NCBI RefSeq assembly: GCF_030813695.1
Contig: NZ_JAUSVA010000002.1
Span: 7,401,501-7,465,500, forward strand
Reading direction: 5' to 3'
DNA from: Kitasatospora herbaricolor
GTDB lineage: Bacteria > Actinomycetota > Actinomycetes > Streptomycetales > Streptomycetaceae
Length of the DNA stretch: 64,000 nt
Of this stretch, positions 26,295 through 34,518 are shown in pieces; position 1 is the stretch's first letter; every line of letters begins with the position of its first letter. The notes beneath the pieces are model-generated. The model was not told the DNA's origin, did not search any database, and was given only the letters and a program-made list of their open reading frames with translations. The position numbers and the translations under genes were made by a program.

Positions 26295-26314
26295 CCGGGA
26301 CCGGTACCGGTCAC
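26291..26314. promoter_or_regulatory. Palindrome GACCGGTACCGGTC with extended arms
   Basis: A perfect 14-bp palindrome (26299-26312) sits inside longer GTGACCGG/CCGGTCAC arms, starting at the GH20 stop codon and 58 bases before the next gene. LacI-type sugar regulators bind 14-16 bp palindromes of this form; it could also act as a weak terminator. Confidence 0.5.
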
Positions 26315-26371
26315 ACCGCCGTGCTCCACCCCGCAGTAGTCCCGCACAGCCCCCACTCTGAAGGGATCAAC

Positions 26372-27820
26372 GTGTCAGCACGACTCCGCATACCCGCCCG
26401 TGCCCGGACGGCGATGGCCGTCTGCACGGCCGCCGGCCTGGCCTGCGCCGCCCTGGTGACCGTCCCGGCCTCGGCCGCGACGGACTCCCTCACCGCGCAG
26501 TACCGCACCAGCGCCGGCGGTGCCACCGCCGACCAGTCCGAGCCGTGGCTGGAGATCACCAACACCGGGACCACCAGCGTGCCGCTGGCCGGGGTGACCC
26601 TCCGGTACTACTTCAAGTCCGACGGCCCCAACGTGACGTACCGCTACGCCTGCTCCTGGGCGGTCAAGGGCTGCGGCAACATCACCGGTACCTTCGGCAC
26701 CCTGGCGAACCCCACGGCCACGGCCGACCGCTACCTGGAGATCGGCTTCACCGCCGGCGCCGGCTCGCTCGCCCCCGGGCAGAACACCGGCGACATGCAG
26801 CTGCGCTTCTACCGCTCGGACTGGCAGACCCTGACCCAGTCCGACGACTACTCGTTCAACGGGACGCAGACCACGTACGCCAACGCGCCGAAGGTCACGC
26901 TGCAGCGCGGTGGCGCCGTGCTCTGGGGCACCGCCCCGGCCGGCAACGACCCGACCACCCCGCCCACCACGCCCCCCACCACGCCCCCGACCACCCCGCC
27001 GGTCGACCCCAACGCCCCGGCGCTGTTCGACGACTTCAACTACACCGGCAGCGGCGACCCGGCCGTCCAGCAGCACGGCTGGACGGTCAAGTCCGGCCAG
27101 GGCGGCCCCGGTGTCCCCGGAGCCACCTGGTCACCGCAGGACATCACGTTCCAGTCCTCCGGCGGCAACAGCATCATGAACATGCGGCTGACCACCGACG
27201 GTACCGCCGCCGGCACCAAGGAGACCGAACTCCAGACCACCGCACGGAAGTTCAAGAACGGCACCTACGCCGCGAGGGTCAAGTTCAACGACACCCCGAC
27301 CGGCGGCCCCGACGGCGACCACGTCAACCAGACCTTCTTCACCTTCACCCCGCTCAACGCGCCGATGGACCCGAACTACAGCGAGCAGGACTTCGAGTAC
27401 CTGCCGAACGGCGGCTGGGGCGAGCAGAGCAACATCATGTACAGCACGTCCTGGGAGACCTACAACCCGGACCCGTGGAACGCCGTCAACGCCCACGTGG
27501 AGAGCCGGCAGTCCTACGACGGCTGGCACGACCTGCAGCTCACCGTCGACAACACCAGCATCACCTACTACATCGACGGTCAGGTCTTCGGCACCCACGG
27601 CGAGCCGTACCTGCCCGAGACGCCGCAGTGGATCGACTTCAACCACTGGCTGATCGACCTCAACGGCCAGACCAGCAGCACCCCGCGGTCGTACAACGAG
27701 CAGGTGGACTACGTGTACTTCATCAAGGACCAGGTGCTCAGCCCGGCCCAGGTGACCTCGAAGGTCGCCGGCTACCGCTCGGCCGGCACCACGTTCACCG
27801 ACACCGTCCCCGGCAGCTGA
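26372..27820 (+). CDS. Secreted CBM3-GH16 glycoside hydrolase
   Basis: The 482-residue protein has a signal peptide (about 1-36, ending ASAA). A CBM3-like cellulose-binding domain covers about 38-190 (DSLTAQYRTSAGGATADQ ... WLEITNTGTTSVPL). A Thr-Pro linker follows (about 192-212), then a concanavalin-fold domain about 215-480. The GH16 catalytic pattern ExDxE appears in YSEQDFEYLPNGG. It would cut a beta-glucan or similar polysaccharide outside the cell. GTG start with AAGGGA seven bases upstream. A second GTG/ATG further in would remove the Arg-rich part of the signal. Substrate is not certain. Confidence 0.85.
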   Translation: MSARLRIPARARTAMAVCTAAGLACAALVTVPASAATDSLTAQYRTSAGGATADQSEPWLEITNTGTTSVPLAGVTLRYYFKSDGPNVTYRYACSWAVKGCGNITGTFGTLANPTATADRYLEIGFTAGAGSLAPGQNTGDMQLRFYRSDWQTLTQSDDYSFNGTQTTYANAPKVTLQRGGAVLWGTAPAGNDPTTPPTTPPTTPPTTPPVDPNAPALFDDFNYTGSGDPAVQQHGWTVKSGQGGPGVPGATWSPQDITFQSSGGNSIMNMRLTTDGTAAGTKETELQTTARKFKNGTYAARVKFNDTPTGGPDGDHVNQTFFTFTPLNAPMDPNYSEQDFEYLPNGGWGEQSNIMYSTSWETYNPDPWNAVNAHVESRQSYDGWHDLQLTVDNTSITYYIDGQVFGTHGEPYLPETPQWIDFNHWLIDLNGQTSSTPRSYNEQVDYVYFIKDQVLSPAQVTSKVAGYRSAGTTFTDTVPGS

Positions 27821-27846
27821 CCCGACAGCTCACCAGGACCGCTCCT

Positions 27847-27885
27847 GCCCTGCTCCCGGCCGCCGCGCACGGCCGGGAGCAGGGC
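27847..27885. terminator. Convergent terminator hairpin
   Basis: GCCCTGCTCCCGGCC and GGCCGGGAGCAGGGC form a perfect 15-bp stem with a 9-base loop between the GH16 stop and the multicopper oxidase stop. Confidence 0.8.
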
Positions 27886-27890
27886 GCGTG

Positions 27891-29432
27891 CTAAGGCGTC
27901 ACGAGGTAGCGCCCCACCATGCCGCCGGTCATGTGGTGGGTGACGTGGCAGTGGTAGATCCAGTCACCCGGGTTGTCCTCGGTGTACTCGATGGTCAGGG
28001 TGGTGGACGGTCCGATGATCTGCGAGTCCACCCAGCCCTGGTAGCCCTGCCGGCTGCGCCAGCGGTGCCCGTGGATGTGGAAGACGTGGAACTCCTCGCC
28101 CAGACAGGCGATCCGCCACCGCACCCGGTCGCCGACCTTCGCCGTGCAGGTGGGGGTGTTGTCCACGAAGGCCCGGCCGTTGAACATGTTGAGGCCCTGG
28201 CCGAGCGAGCGGGCCGAGCGTCGGTTGAGGTCGTGCAGGAAGATCACGAACTCCCGGTCCACCGCGGGTGTCTGCTGGTCGGTCACCACCAGGATGCCGA
28301 ACAGGCCGAGTTCCGCGCCGATCTCCATCACCATGCTGCCGTGGCCGGCGTCCTGGCCGCCGGCCGTCCCGTCGTCCTGGCCGGTCCCGTGGCCGTCGTC
28401 CTGACCGCCCGGGTGGCCGGGGTGCTGCGCGTCGTCGGTCCCGCCGTCCGGGCCGCCGTGCCCCGGGTGCTGCGCGTCGTCGGCGGCCCCGCCGTCCTGG
28501 CTCCCGCCCCCGCCCTCCTGCTGGCCGGCGTCCTGGCCACCGTCCTGGCCGCCCTCGTGCCCGGGGTGCTGCGTGCCGTCGTGCTCCCCGTCGTGCCCGC
28601 CGCCCGGGTGCCGCGGCCGGTCCTGCCGTCCGGCGGTGTCCCCGTGCCCGGCTGCGGCCCCGTGAGCCGAGCCCCCGTGAGCCGAGCCGCCCTCCTGCTC
28701 CGGAATGCTCCGGCCCGGCTGCGGCCGGGCCCCCCGGGCGCGTTGCGCGGCATCGGCCGCCGCGCCCGCCGCGGGGTCCGCCCCCGGCGGGGTCTGCGGC
28801 AGCGAGTGGTCGTGGTACGGCCAGGTGCCGACCGAACTCGGGTGGCAGTACCAGGTGTACGTGTAGCTCTCGCCGTACGGCACGGCGCTGCCCGGCCGCT
28901 TCTCGTCGTCCGCCAGCCACCCGCCGTCGTTGTCGCGGTCGTACATGACGCCGTGCGGGTGCATGCTGTGCGGCCAGCGGTAGTGCTCGTCGTTGTTCCG
29001 GAAGTGCACCCGGATCAGGTCGCCGGCCTCGGCGCGCAGCACCGGCCCGGGGATGCCGGAGTTGGCCCCGATGCCGTTCGGGCCGAGGTCCTGGTCGAGC
29101 GGGCTCTCCCAGTCCGGGGTGTAGGCGCGGTAGCCCAGCGCCCAGAAGGTGGTCTGCTCGGCGGTGAACGGCCGGCCCATCATGGCGTCCGTGCCGTTGG
29201 GCACCGCGTTGTGCTCGAAGGACTCCGCCTGGATCCAGAACTCCTTCACCCGTCCGCTGGGTTCGAACTTCGGGAGCGCGAAGGGGTCACCGCCGGGGGC
29301 GGCCGGCGCGTCCGCCCGGGCCACGGTCGGCGGCAGCAGCGCCGCCGGGCCCGCCAGGGCGGCGACGGTACCACCGCCGACCAGCCCGCGGATCATGCTC
29401 CGGCGGCCGGGTTCGCGGTTCTCTTCTCGCAT
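27891..29432 (-). CDS. Multicopper oxidase with a His/Gly/Asp-rich insert
   Basis: The 513-residue laccase-like protein has all four copper motifs: MHPHGVMYD, GTWPYHDHS, EEFHVFHIHGHRW and YHCHVTHHMTGGM. Two cupredoxin domains lie at about 45-215 and 365-513. They are separated by about 140 residues of low-complexity sequence rich in His, Gly, Asp and Gln, with repeated QHPGH and GGQD units. An N-terminal RRSMIRGLVGGG stretch suggests Tat export. ATG 29432 is chosen (GAGAGGA upstream); a longer frame to 29498 lacks a site. It may oxidise copper(I), phenols or metal ions; the insert might bind metal. Confidence 0.87.
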   Translation of the reverse strand: MREENREPGRRSMIRGLVGGGTVAALAGPAALLPPTVARADAPAAPGGDPFALPKFEPSGRVKEFWIQAESFEHNAVPNGTDAMMGRPFTAEQTTFWALGYRAYTPDWESPLDQDLGPNGIGANSGIPGPVLRAEAGDLIRVHFRNNDEHYRWPHSMHPHGVMYDRDNDGGWLADDEKRPGSAVPYGESYTYTWYCHPSSVGTWPYHDHSLPQTPPGADPAAGAAADAAQRARGARPQPGRSIPEQEGGSAHGGSAHGAAAGHGDTAGRQDRPRHPGGGHDGEHDGTQHPGHEGGQDGGQDAGQQEGGGGSQDGGAADDAQHPGHGGPDGGTDDAQHPGHPGGQDDGHGTGQDDGTAGGQDAGHGSMVMEIGAELGLFGILVVTDQQTPAVDREFVIFLHDLNRRSARSLGQGLNMFNGRAFVDNTPTCTAKVGDRVRWRIACLGEEFHVFHIHGHRWRSRQGYQGWVDSQIIGPSTTLTIEYTEDNPGDWIYHCHVTHHMTGGMVGRYLVTP

Positions 29433-29801
29433 GAGGTCCTCTCGACGAGCAGCGGCCCCGACGGGGCCGTATCCGCTGCCGGCCGGGAAGGCCGGCAATC
29501 CCTGTCCCGGAGACTAGGCACAGCCGCGCCGCCGATCGCGGCAGCCGCCGTCGAAGGGTCCCCCGGTCGGCGCAGGCCCGTTGCGCCGCCCGGAGCCGAT
29601 TCCCGCCGTCCGGGTTTCGGCCGCCCCGACCACGGTGCGCGACGGCCCGGCGGCCGCCGGGCCCCGGCCCCGCCCGCGCTGCGGGCCTGGTGCGGCCGCC
29701 GCCGTAGCCGTTCTCAAACCCCTTTCAAACCGGAGGCGAACCGGGAGGGAAGAGGATCGGTCTGTAGCCGGCCCGGCTGCGCCTCGAAGGGAGCGATTCG
29801 C
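29433..29801. other. Divergent intergenic region, multicopper oxidase / RiPP operon
   Basis: This 369-base gap has no credible gene. On the oxidase side it holds a GCCGGCC-TTCCC-GGCCGGC hairpin near 29478-29500. On the RiPP side it holds the 11-bp-period repeats described separately and an AAGGGAG ribosome site. Confidence 0.6.
29714..29742 (+). promoter_or_regulatory. SARP operator: three heptamers at 11-bp period
   Basis: TCAAACC (29714-29720), TCAAACC (29725-29731) and GCGAACC (29736-29742) repeat at exactly 11 bp, one helical turn. A -10-like GAGGAT (29752-29757) begins ten bases after the last repeat. SARP activators bind such heptamer direct repeats placed about 8 bp upstream of -10. 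The cluster encodes an AfsR-type SARP at 40419, its obvious candidate binder. The radical SAM gene starts 45 bases beyond the -10. Confidence 0.7.
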
Positions 29802-30929
29802 GTGCATCTGCAGGACATCCTGAGGTTGAGGCCGGTCCCGGCCGCCGCGGTGTACTTCGGTCTCACCCGGAGGTGCCCGCTGCACTGCCGCCACTGCTCC
29901 ACGGAGTCCCTGATGGACAGTGAGCAGTTCCCGGCCAGGATGTTCCTGCGCTTCGCGGAGACCTTCACCCCGGAGAACCGGCCCGAGCTCACCCTGATGT
30001 CCGGCGGCGAGGCGCTGCTGCGCCCCGGGCTGGTGCGCGACATCGCGGACCGGGCACGGGCGGTCGGCTCCCGCAGCTACGTCCTGTCCGGCCTGTACTT
30101 CGCGCAGAAGCCCCGGATCCCCAAGCCGGTCCGGGCCGCCATCGAGGCGGTCGACCACTTCTCCGCGAGCACCGACCGGTTCCACGAGGAGGAGGTGCCC
30201 CGGGCGGCGGTCTTCCGGGTCCTGCACGAGCTGCTGGACGACGGCAAGGACGTCAGCCTGCAGATCACCGGCGAGGGGCCGGACGACCCGTACCTGGCCG
30301 ACATCACCGCCGCCGTCCGCCGGGAGTTCGGCGAGCGGGTACCGATGCTGGTGGTGCCGCTCTCCCCGGTGGGCCGTGCCCGGGAGTGGATGGCCACCCA
30401 CCCGCAGGCCGCCTACCCCGCCACCGCCGCGCCCTGCACGCTGGCCTGCTGGCCGGTCATCGGCTTCAACGGCCAGGTGACCTCCTGCGGCAACCAGGAC
30501 GTGATGGACGGCAAGGTGCCGCTGCCGGCCCATCTGTTCCTCGGCCACATCGCCCGGGACGACTGGGACACCGTCAAGCGCAAGGCCGTGGAGTCCCCGA
30601 TGGTCGGGGCGATCCGCACCTACGGCCCGGAGTACCTGGCGGAGCGGTTCGGCGGGCAGGAGAGCTGCGACGGCTACTGCCAGACCTGCTGGAAGCTCTC
30701 CACCACGCCGGGCGTGAAGGAGGGGGTGCAGGCGCTGACCCTGCTGCCGTCCACCATCGCGGTGCGGGACGCGGTGGAGAAGGTCTCGGTGGACGCCGGC
30801 CCGCTGGGCTTCGCGCGCCGCTTCGGGGTCCCGGGCTACGCCGACCTGATCACGCTCGGGGACACCCCGCCGCCGGCCCCGGCCGGGCACCGCGACGCCT
30901 CCCGGCAGGACCTCGCATGGACCGGCTGA
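29802..30929 (+). CDS. Radical SAM protein 1 of the RiPP cluster
   Basis: A 375-residue radical SAM enzyme with the [4Fe-4S] motif CPLHCRHC (Cys25, 29, 32) and the SAM-contact MSGGEALLRPG near residue 67. Further cysteines (PCTLACWP, TSCGNQ, ESCDGYCQTCWKL) in the C-terminal third could bind one or two auxiliary clusters, as in SPASM/twitch maturases. Such enzymes form C-C, C-S or C-N crosslinks or decarboxylate peptides. GTG start with AAGGGAG eight bases upstream. It overlaps the next radical SAM gene by 13 bases. The likely substrates are the precursors at 34.3-35.2 kb. Confidence 0.88.
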   Translation: MHLQDILRLRPVPAAAVYFGLTRRCPLHCRHCSTESLMDSEQFPARMFLRFAETFTPENRPELTLMSGGEALLRPGLVRDIADRARAVGSRSYVLSGLYFAQKPRIPKPVRAAIEAVDHFSASTDRFHEEEVPRAAVFRVLHELLDDGKDVSLQITGEGPDDPYLADITAAVRREFGERVPMLVVPLSPVGRAREWMATHPQAAYPATAAPCTLACWPVIGFNGQVTSCGNQDVMDGKVPLPAHLFLGHIARDDWDTVKRKAVESPMVGAIRTYGPEYLAERFGGQESCDGYCQTCWKLSTTPGVKEGVQALTLLPSTIAVRDAVEKVSVDAGPLGFARRFGVPGYADLITLGDTPPPAPAGHRDASRQDLAWTG

Positions 30930-31909
30930 CCCACGCGGAGATCAACCGCATCCGGCAGACCCGCGGCGCCACCGCCCTGCTCTTCATCACCGACCGCTGC
31001 CCGGTCGGCTGCGGCCACTGCTCGGTGGACTCCCGGCCGGACAGCCCCCGGATCACCGACTTCGACCTCTTCGAGCAGATCGTCGACCGGCTCAGCGCCG
31101 ACCCGGTGCGCACGATGATCGGCGTCTCCGGCGGCGAGCCCTTCGTCGAGCGGCGGGGCCTCACCTACGCCGCCCGGCGGATCACCGAGGCCGGCAAGGA
31201 CCTGGTCGTCTACACCAGCGGGGTCTGGGGCCGGGCCGCCGACCCGCCGCGCTGGATCCACGAGGTGCTGGAGCGCTGCCGCTGCGTCTACCTCAGCACC
31301 GACGCCTACCACGAGGCCGGCACCGGCCCGGAGCGCTTCACCGGCGCGGCCCGCGCGATCGCCGGCCACGACCTGCCGATCGTCGTCCAGGTGGTCGACC
31401 AGGGCGACGCGCTGGGCCGGGCCGAGGAACTGCTCGTCCAGGCCTTCGGCACCGGCTGGGCGCGGTACGCCGAACTGGTCGCCACCCAGGGGCTCCCGCA
31501 CGGACGGGGTGCGGCGATCTTCGAACGCCCCCAGCGGGTGCCCGGGCGGGCGCTCGGCGCCTGCGAACTGGTGATCTCACCGGTGATCCGCTACGACGGC
31601 CGGGTCACCGCCTGCTGCAACGAGTCCGTGCTGATGGGCGGCGGGCCGGCCGCGCTGCGGCGGGACTGCTCCAGCGGCGAGGAGGTCGGCCAGGCCGTGG
31701 AGGAGTTCCAGCAGAACCCGCTGTACCGCGCGATGGGCACGGCCGGCGGCGGCGCGCTGACCGCGCACCCGCGCTTCACCGACCTGGCGGACCGCGAGTT
31801 CGCCGACATCTGCGGCCTGTGCTGGGCCATGACCCGGCGGGTCGTCCCCGAGCAGGACGACCTGCTGCTGAGCGCGATCGACCTGGTGGGAAGGGGAGCG
31901 CACCGATGA
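30917..31909 (+). CDS. Radical SAM protein 2 of the RiPP cluster
   Basis: A 330-residue radical SAM enzyme with CPVGCGHC (Cys28, 32, 35) and GVSGGEPFVERRG near residue 72. It is distinct from, but related in layout to, its upstream neighbour. C-terminal cysteines include ACELVIS, TACCNES, RRDCSSG and DICGLCWAM, again pointing to auxiliary cluster binding. ATG 30917 lies inside the end of the previous gene, and the stop overlaps the next start (ATGA), so the three are translationally coupled. It probably performs a second step on, or a partner role in, precursor modification. Confidence 0.87.
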   Translation: MDRLTHAEINRIRQTRGATALLFITDRCPVGCGHCSVDSRPDSPRITDFDLFEQIVDRLSADPVRTMIGVSGGEPFVERRGLTYAARRITEAGKDLVVYTSGVWGRAADPPRWIHEVLERCRCVYLSTDAYHEAGTGPERFTGAARAIAGHDLPIVVQVVDQGDALGRAEELLVQAFGTGWARYAELVATQGLPHGRGAAIFERPQRVPGRALGACELVISPVIRYDGRVTACCNESVLMGGGPAALRRDCSSGEEVGQAVEEFQQNPLYRAMGTAGGGALTAHPRFTDLADREFADICGLCWAMTRRVVPEQDDLLLSAIDLVGRGAHR

Positions 31910-32712
31910 GCACCGTCACGCCGAGCACCGTCACGCCGAGCACCGTCACGCCGCCCGCGCGGCCGGGCATCGCGGCCGGGCCGTCCGGCGCCGCCCGCGC
32001 CAACAGCGAACTGGTCCGGGCCAAGATCGGGCTGCTGATGCCCGGGTTCTCCGCCCTCACCTCACGACTGTGGACCTCCCCGTCGGTGGCCGAGCTCTAC
32101 CCGCGCTACCTGCGCCTGCTGCACACCGCCATCCGCGCCACCGTGCCGCTGATGGACCTCGCCCTCGAACGCTCCGAGGCGCTCGCGCCCACCGACCCGG
32201 TGGCGGCCGGCCTGGTCGGCTACCTGACCAAGCACCGGCGCGAGGAGCGCGGCCACGACGACTGGGTGCGCGAGGACCTCGCCGCGATCGGCCAGGACCC
32301 GGACACCCTGCTGAGCGCGATGCCCGGCACGGCCGTGGCCAACCTGGTCGGCGCGCAGTACTACTGGATCCGTCACCACCACCCGGTCTGCCTGCTGGGC
32401 CACATCGCCGTCCTGGAGGGCTACCCGCCCTCGCCGCAGCTCACCGGCTACCTGCGGGAGCGCACCGGCTACCCGGCCGAGGGGTTCCGCACGCTGCACC
32501 GGCACGCCACCCTCGACGTCCGGCACCGCGACGAACTCCTGCGCTTCCTCGACGAGTTGCCGCTCGGGCCGGAGCACCACACGGCGATCGGGGTGAGCGC
32601 CCTGCACACCCTGCAGGCCACCACCGTCCTCTTCGAGGAACTGCTCGCCACCGCGCCCGAGGCCCCGCCCGCGCCCGTCGCCGGCACCGGCCCCGCCGCC
32701 CGGCCGGTCTGA
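31906..32712 (+). CDS. Haem-oxygenase-like diiron oxidase (iron-containing redox enzyme family)
   Basis: A 268-residue, mainly helical protein. The helix with HRREERGHDDW (near residue 105) and the late HATLDVRHRDEL (H-x3-D-x2-H type, near 205) match the metal-ligand pattern of haem-oxygenase-like dimetal oxidases. The WIRHHHPVCLLGHIAVLEGYPP segment is the middle of the fold. Relatives oxidise or cleave amino-acid-like substrates. The first 15 residues are a TVTPS tandem repeat from three 15-bp DNA copies. ATGA overlap with the preceding radical SAM gene ties it to RiPP maturation. Confidence 0.8.
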   Translation: MSTVTPSTVTPSTVTPPARPGIAAGPSGAARANSELVRAKIGLLMPGFSALTSRLWTSPSVAELYPRYLRLLHTAIRATVPLMDLALERSEALAPTDPVAAGLVGYLTKHRREERGHDDWVREDLAAIGQDPDTLLSAMPGTAVANLVGAQYYWIRHHHPVCLLGHIAVLEGYPPSPQLTGYLRERTGYPAEGFRTLHRHATLDVRHRDELLRFLDELPLGPEHHTAIGVSALHTLQATTVLFEELLATAPEAPPAPVAGTGPAARPV

Positions 32713-32728
32713 GCGGGAGGCGGCCGCG

Positions 32729-34459
32729 ATGCCCCGGTCCGGATTCCTGTCCGCGCTGAACCACCCCCAGTACCGGCTGCTCTTCGGCGGCCAACTGCTC
32801 TCCAGCTTCGGCGACTGGATCGACTTCGTCGCGCTGATCTCCCTGGTGGCCTACCAGTGGGAGGCCGGCGCGGGCGGCCTGGCCGTGGTCTCGGCGGCGG
32901 CCGCCGTCCCGTGGATGCTGGTGGCGCCCTTCGCCGGGGTGTGGGCCGACCGGCTGCCGCAGAAGCAGGTGATGATCGGCTGCGACCTGGCCCGGGCCGC
33001 GCTGGTGCTCGGCTACCTGCTGGCGCCCAACCTCCCGGTGCTGGTGGTGCTGGTGGTCGCCAAGGTGGCGGTCAGCACGCTGTTCGTGCCGGCCCAGCAG
33101 TCGACCGTCACCCTCGTGGTGCCGAAGTCGGCGCTGCTGGCGGCGAATTCGCTCAGCGGCTTCGTCACCCAGGTCTGCAAGATCGCCGGACCGGCCCTGG
33201 GCGGGGTGCTGCTCGCGGTGACCAGCCCGCAGGGCGCCTTCGTGGTGGACGCCGCGACCTTCCTGCTCTCGGCCCTGATCCTGTCCAGGCTCCGGCTGCC
33301 GGCCCGCCCGCGGCGCCGGACCGGTCCGGACGCCGACGCCGACGCCGGCGCCGAACCGGACGCCGACGCCGGAGCGGACGGCCGGACGGGCTTCCGCCAC
33401 GAACTGCGCGAGGGCATCGCCTTCGTGCTCGGCAACCGGGTGCTGCTGATCGCGATCGGCAGCCTCTCCGCCACCATCTTCCTGGTCCTGGCCTTCGACA
33501 CCCTCTCACCGCTGGTCCTGGTGCAGCTCGGGATCTCCGAGTCCCTGTACGGGCCGGCCATCGCGGCGGTCGCCGCCGGCGCGGTCGCCGGGACGGTCCT
33601 GGTCGGCCAGTGGGGGCAGCGCTGGAACGCCTTCACCCTGCTGGCCACCTCGCAGGCGGCCACCGGCGTCCTGATCGCCCTGATCGGCGCCGCGGTGCTG
33701 ACCGGCTTCCGGATGGCCCCGCCGCTCTGGCTGCCGGTGGCGGTCGGGATCGGGCTCTGCTCCACCGGGATCCTGGTGGTCTTCCTGTACCTCGTGCAAC
33801 GGGCCACGCCCCAGGAGCTGATGGGGCGGGTCAGCACGGTGGTGAACATCGTGCCCACGGTGCTGCAGATCTCGGCGCCGCTGGTCGGGGCGGCCCTGGC
33901 GGTCTGGATCGGCCTGGGCTGGGTGCTGGCAGGCGCGGGCACCGGACTGGCCGTCCTGGGCGCGGTGTTCCTCCGGCTGCGGCCGGCGGACGTGGACGGT
34001 CCGGCTGACGACCCGGCGGACGACGCCGGGCCCGCCGGTGCCCCCGAACCCGCGGTCGCCCCTGAACCCGTCGGCGCCCCCGAGGCGGCCGGCACCCCCG
34101 AAACGGCCGGCGCCGCCGAGCAGGCGGCGCCGCCCGAGACCGGCCGAGGCCCGGCCGGCACCCCCGAAAGGCCCGCGCTGGCGGGCTCCGCAGACGACGC
34201 GAGGCCGGGCCGACCGGTCGGGCCGGGGCGTCAGTACGGATCACGGAAGAAGGTAGACATGGCGAACGAGTCGGTCGAGGCCCTGGCGGCGAACGGCCAC
34301 AGCTTCGAGGGGGCGAGCGAGGAGCAGCTGGCGGTGATCGCCAACCTGTCCCCGGAGGAGGTCGAGGTCATCAACTCGATCAAGTCGCGCCTGGACGGCG
34401 AGGTCGCGGCCCACTCGGTGGCGCCGCCGAGCGACACCGTCGGCGGCCTCGTCTGGTAG
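32729..34459 (+). CDS. MFS exporter in one open frame with precursor peptide 1
   Basis: Residues 1 to about 425 form a twelve-helix MFS exporter starting LNHPQYRLLFGGQLLSSFGD, with an Asp/Ala repeat loop in the middle (near 195-210). After the last helix comes an 85-residue Pro/Ala/Glu-rich hydrophilic linker. There is no stop codon: the frame continues through RQYGSRKKVD into the whole of precursor 1, to the stop at 34459. The linker keeps coding-like third-position GC. Either a fused exporter-cargo protein is made, or the exporter lacks its own stop and precursor 1 is started internally. ATG with GGGAGG upstream. A sequencing frameshift is possible: a TAG lies in the +1 frame at the precursor ribosome site. 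Confidence 0.85.
   Translation: MPRSGFLSALNHPQYRLLFGGQLLSSFGDWIDFVALISLVAYQWEAGAGGLAVVSAAAAVPWMLVAPFAGVWADRLPQKQVMIGCDLARAALVLGYLLAPNLPVLVVLVVAKVAVSTLFVPAQQSTVTLVVPKSALLAANSLSGFVTQVCKIAGPALGGVLLAVTSPQGAFVVDAATFLLSALILSRLRLPARPRRRTGPDADADAGAEPDADAGADGRTGFRHELREGIAFVLGNRVLLIAIGSLSATIFLVLAFDTLSPLVLVQLGISESLYGPAIAAVAAGAVAGTVLVGQWGQRWNAFTLLATSQAATGVLIALIGAAVLTGFRMAPPLWLPVAVGIGLCSTGILVVFLYLVQRATPQELMGRVSTVVNIVPTVLQISAPLVGAALAVWIGLGWVLAGAGTGLAVLGAVFLRLRPADVDGPADDPADDAGPAGAPEPAVAPEPVGAPEAAGTPETAGAAEQAAPPETGRGPAGTPERPALAGSADDARPGRPVGPGRQYGSRKKVDMANESVEALAANGHSFEGASEEQLAVIANLSPEEVEVINSIKSRLDGEVAAHSVAPPSDTVGGLVW
34259..34459 (+). CDS. RiPP precursor peptide 1
   Basis: A 66-residue peptide starting MANESVEALAANGHSFEGAS, with an acidic helical leader (SEEQLAVIANLSPEEVEV, then INSIKSRLDG) and the C-terminal end TVGGLVW. 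It is nearly identical to precursor 2 over residues 11-52. An AAGAAGG site lies about nine bases upstream of the ATG, supporting internal initiation inside the exporter frame. The Gly-Gly followed by Leu-Val-Trp is the suggested core or cleavage region. From memory, short actinobacterial proteins of this type carry an 'aroma-sacti' family label; I could not check this. Confidence 0.8.
   Translation: MANESVEALAANGHSFEGASEEQLAVIANLSPEEVEVINSIKSRLDGEVAAHSVAPPSDTVGGLVW
34294..34414 (+). repeat. 121-bp leader repeat, copy 1 (copy 2 at 34648-34768)
   Basis: The leader-coding DNA of precursors 1 and 2 is nearly the same over 121 bases, with a run of roughly 50 identical bases from CGGCCACAGCTTCGAGG onward and mostly third-position changes after it. 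This marks a recent tandem duplication of the precursor gene. Confidence 0.85.
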
Positions 34460-34487
34460 TGCCCGCCGGTGACCGCGGCGCCGGGGT

Positions 34488-34518
34488 GGTGGTGCGGCAG
34501 GGGGTCTGCCGCACCACC
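34488..34518 (+). terminator. Hairpin between precursors 1 and 2
   Basis: GGTGGTGCGGCAG and CTGCCGCACCACC form a perfect 13-bp stem with loop GGGGT, 29 bases after precursor 1. It may be a partial terminator or an mRNA 3'-end stabiliser that raises precursor levels. Confidence 0.65.

Noticed and set aside
34259..34459. Treating precursor 1 as only a C-terminal tail of the exporter
   Set aside because: Its near-identity to the free-standing precursor 2 and its own ribosome site argue for a real precursor, whether or not a fusion is also made.
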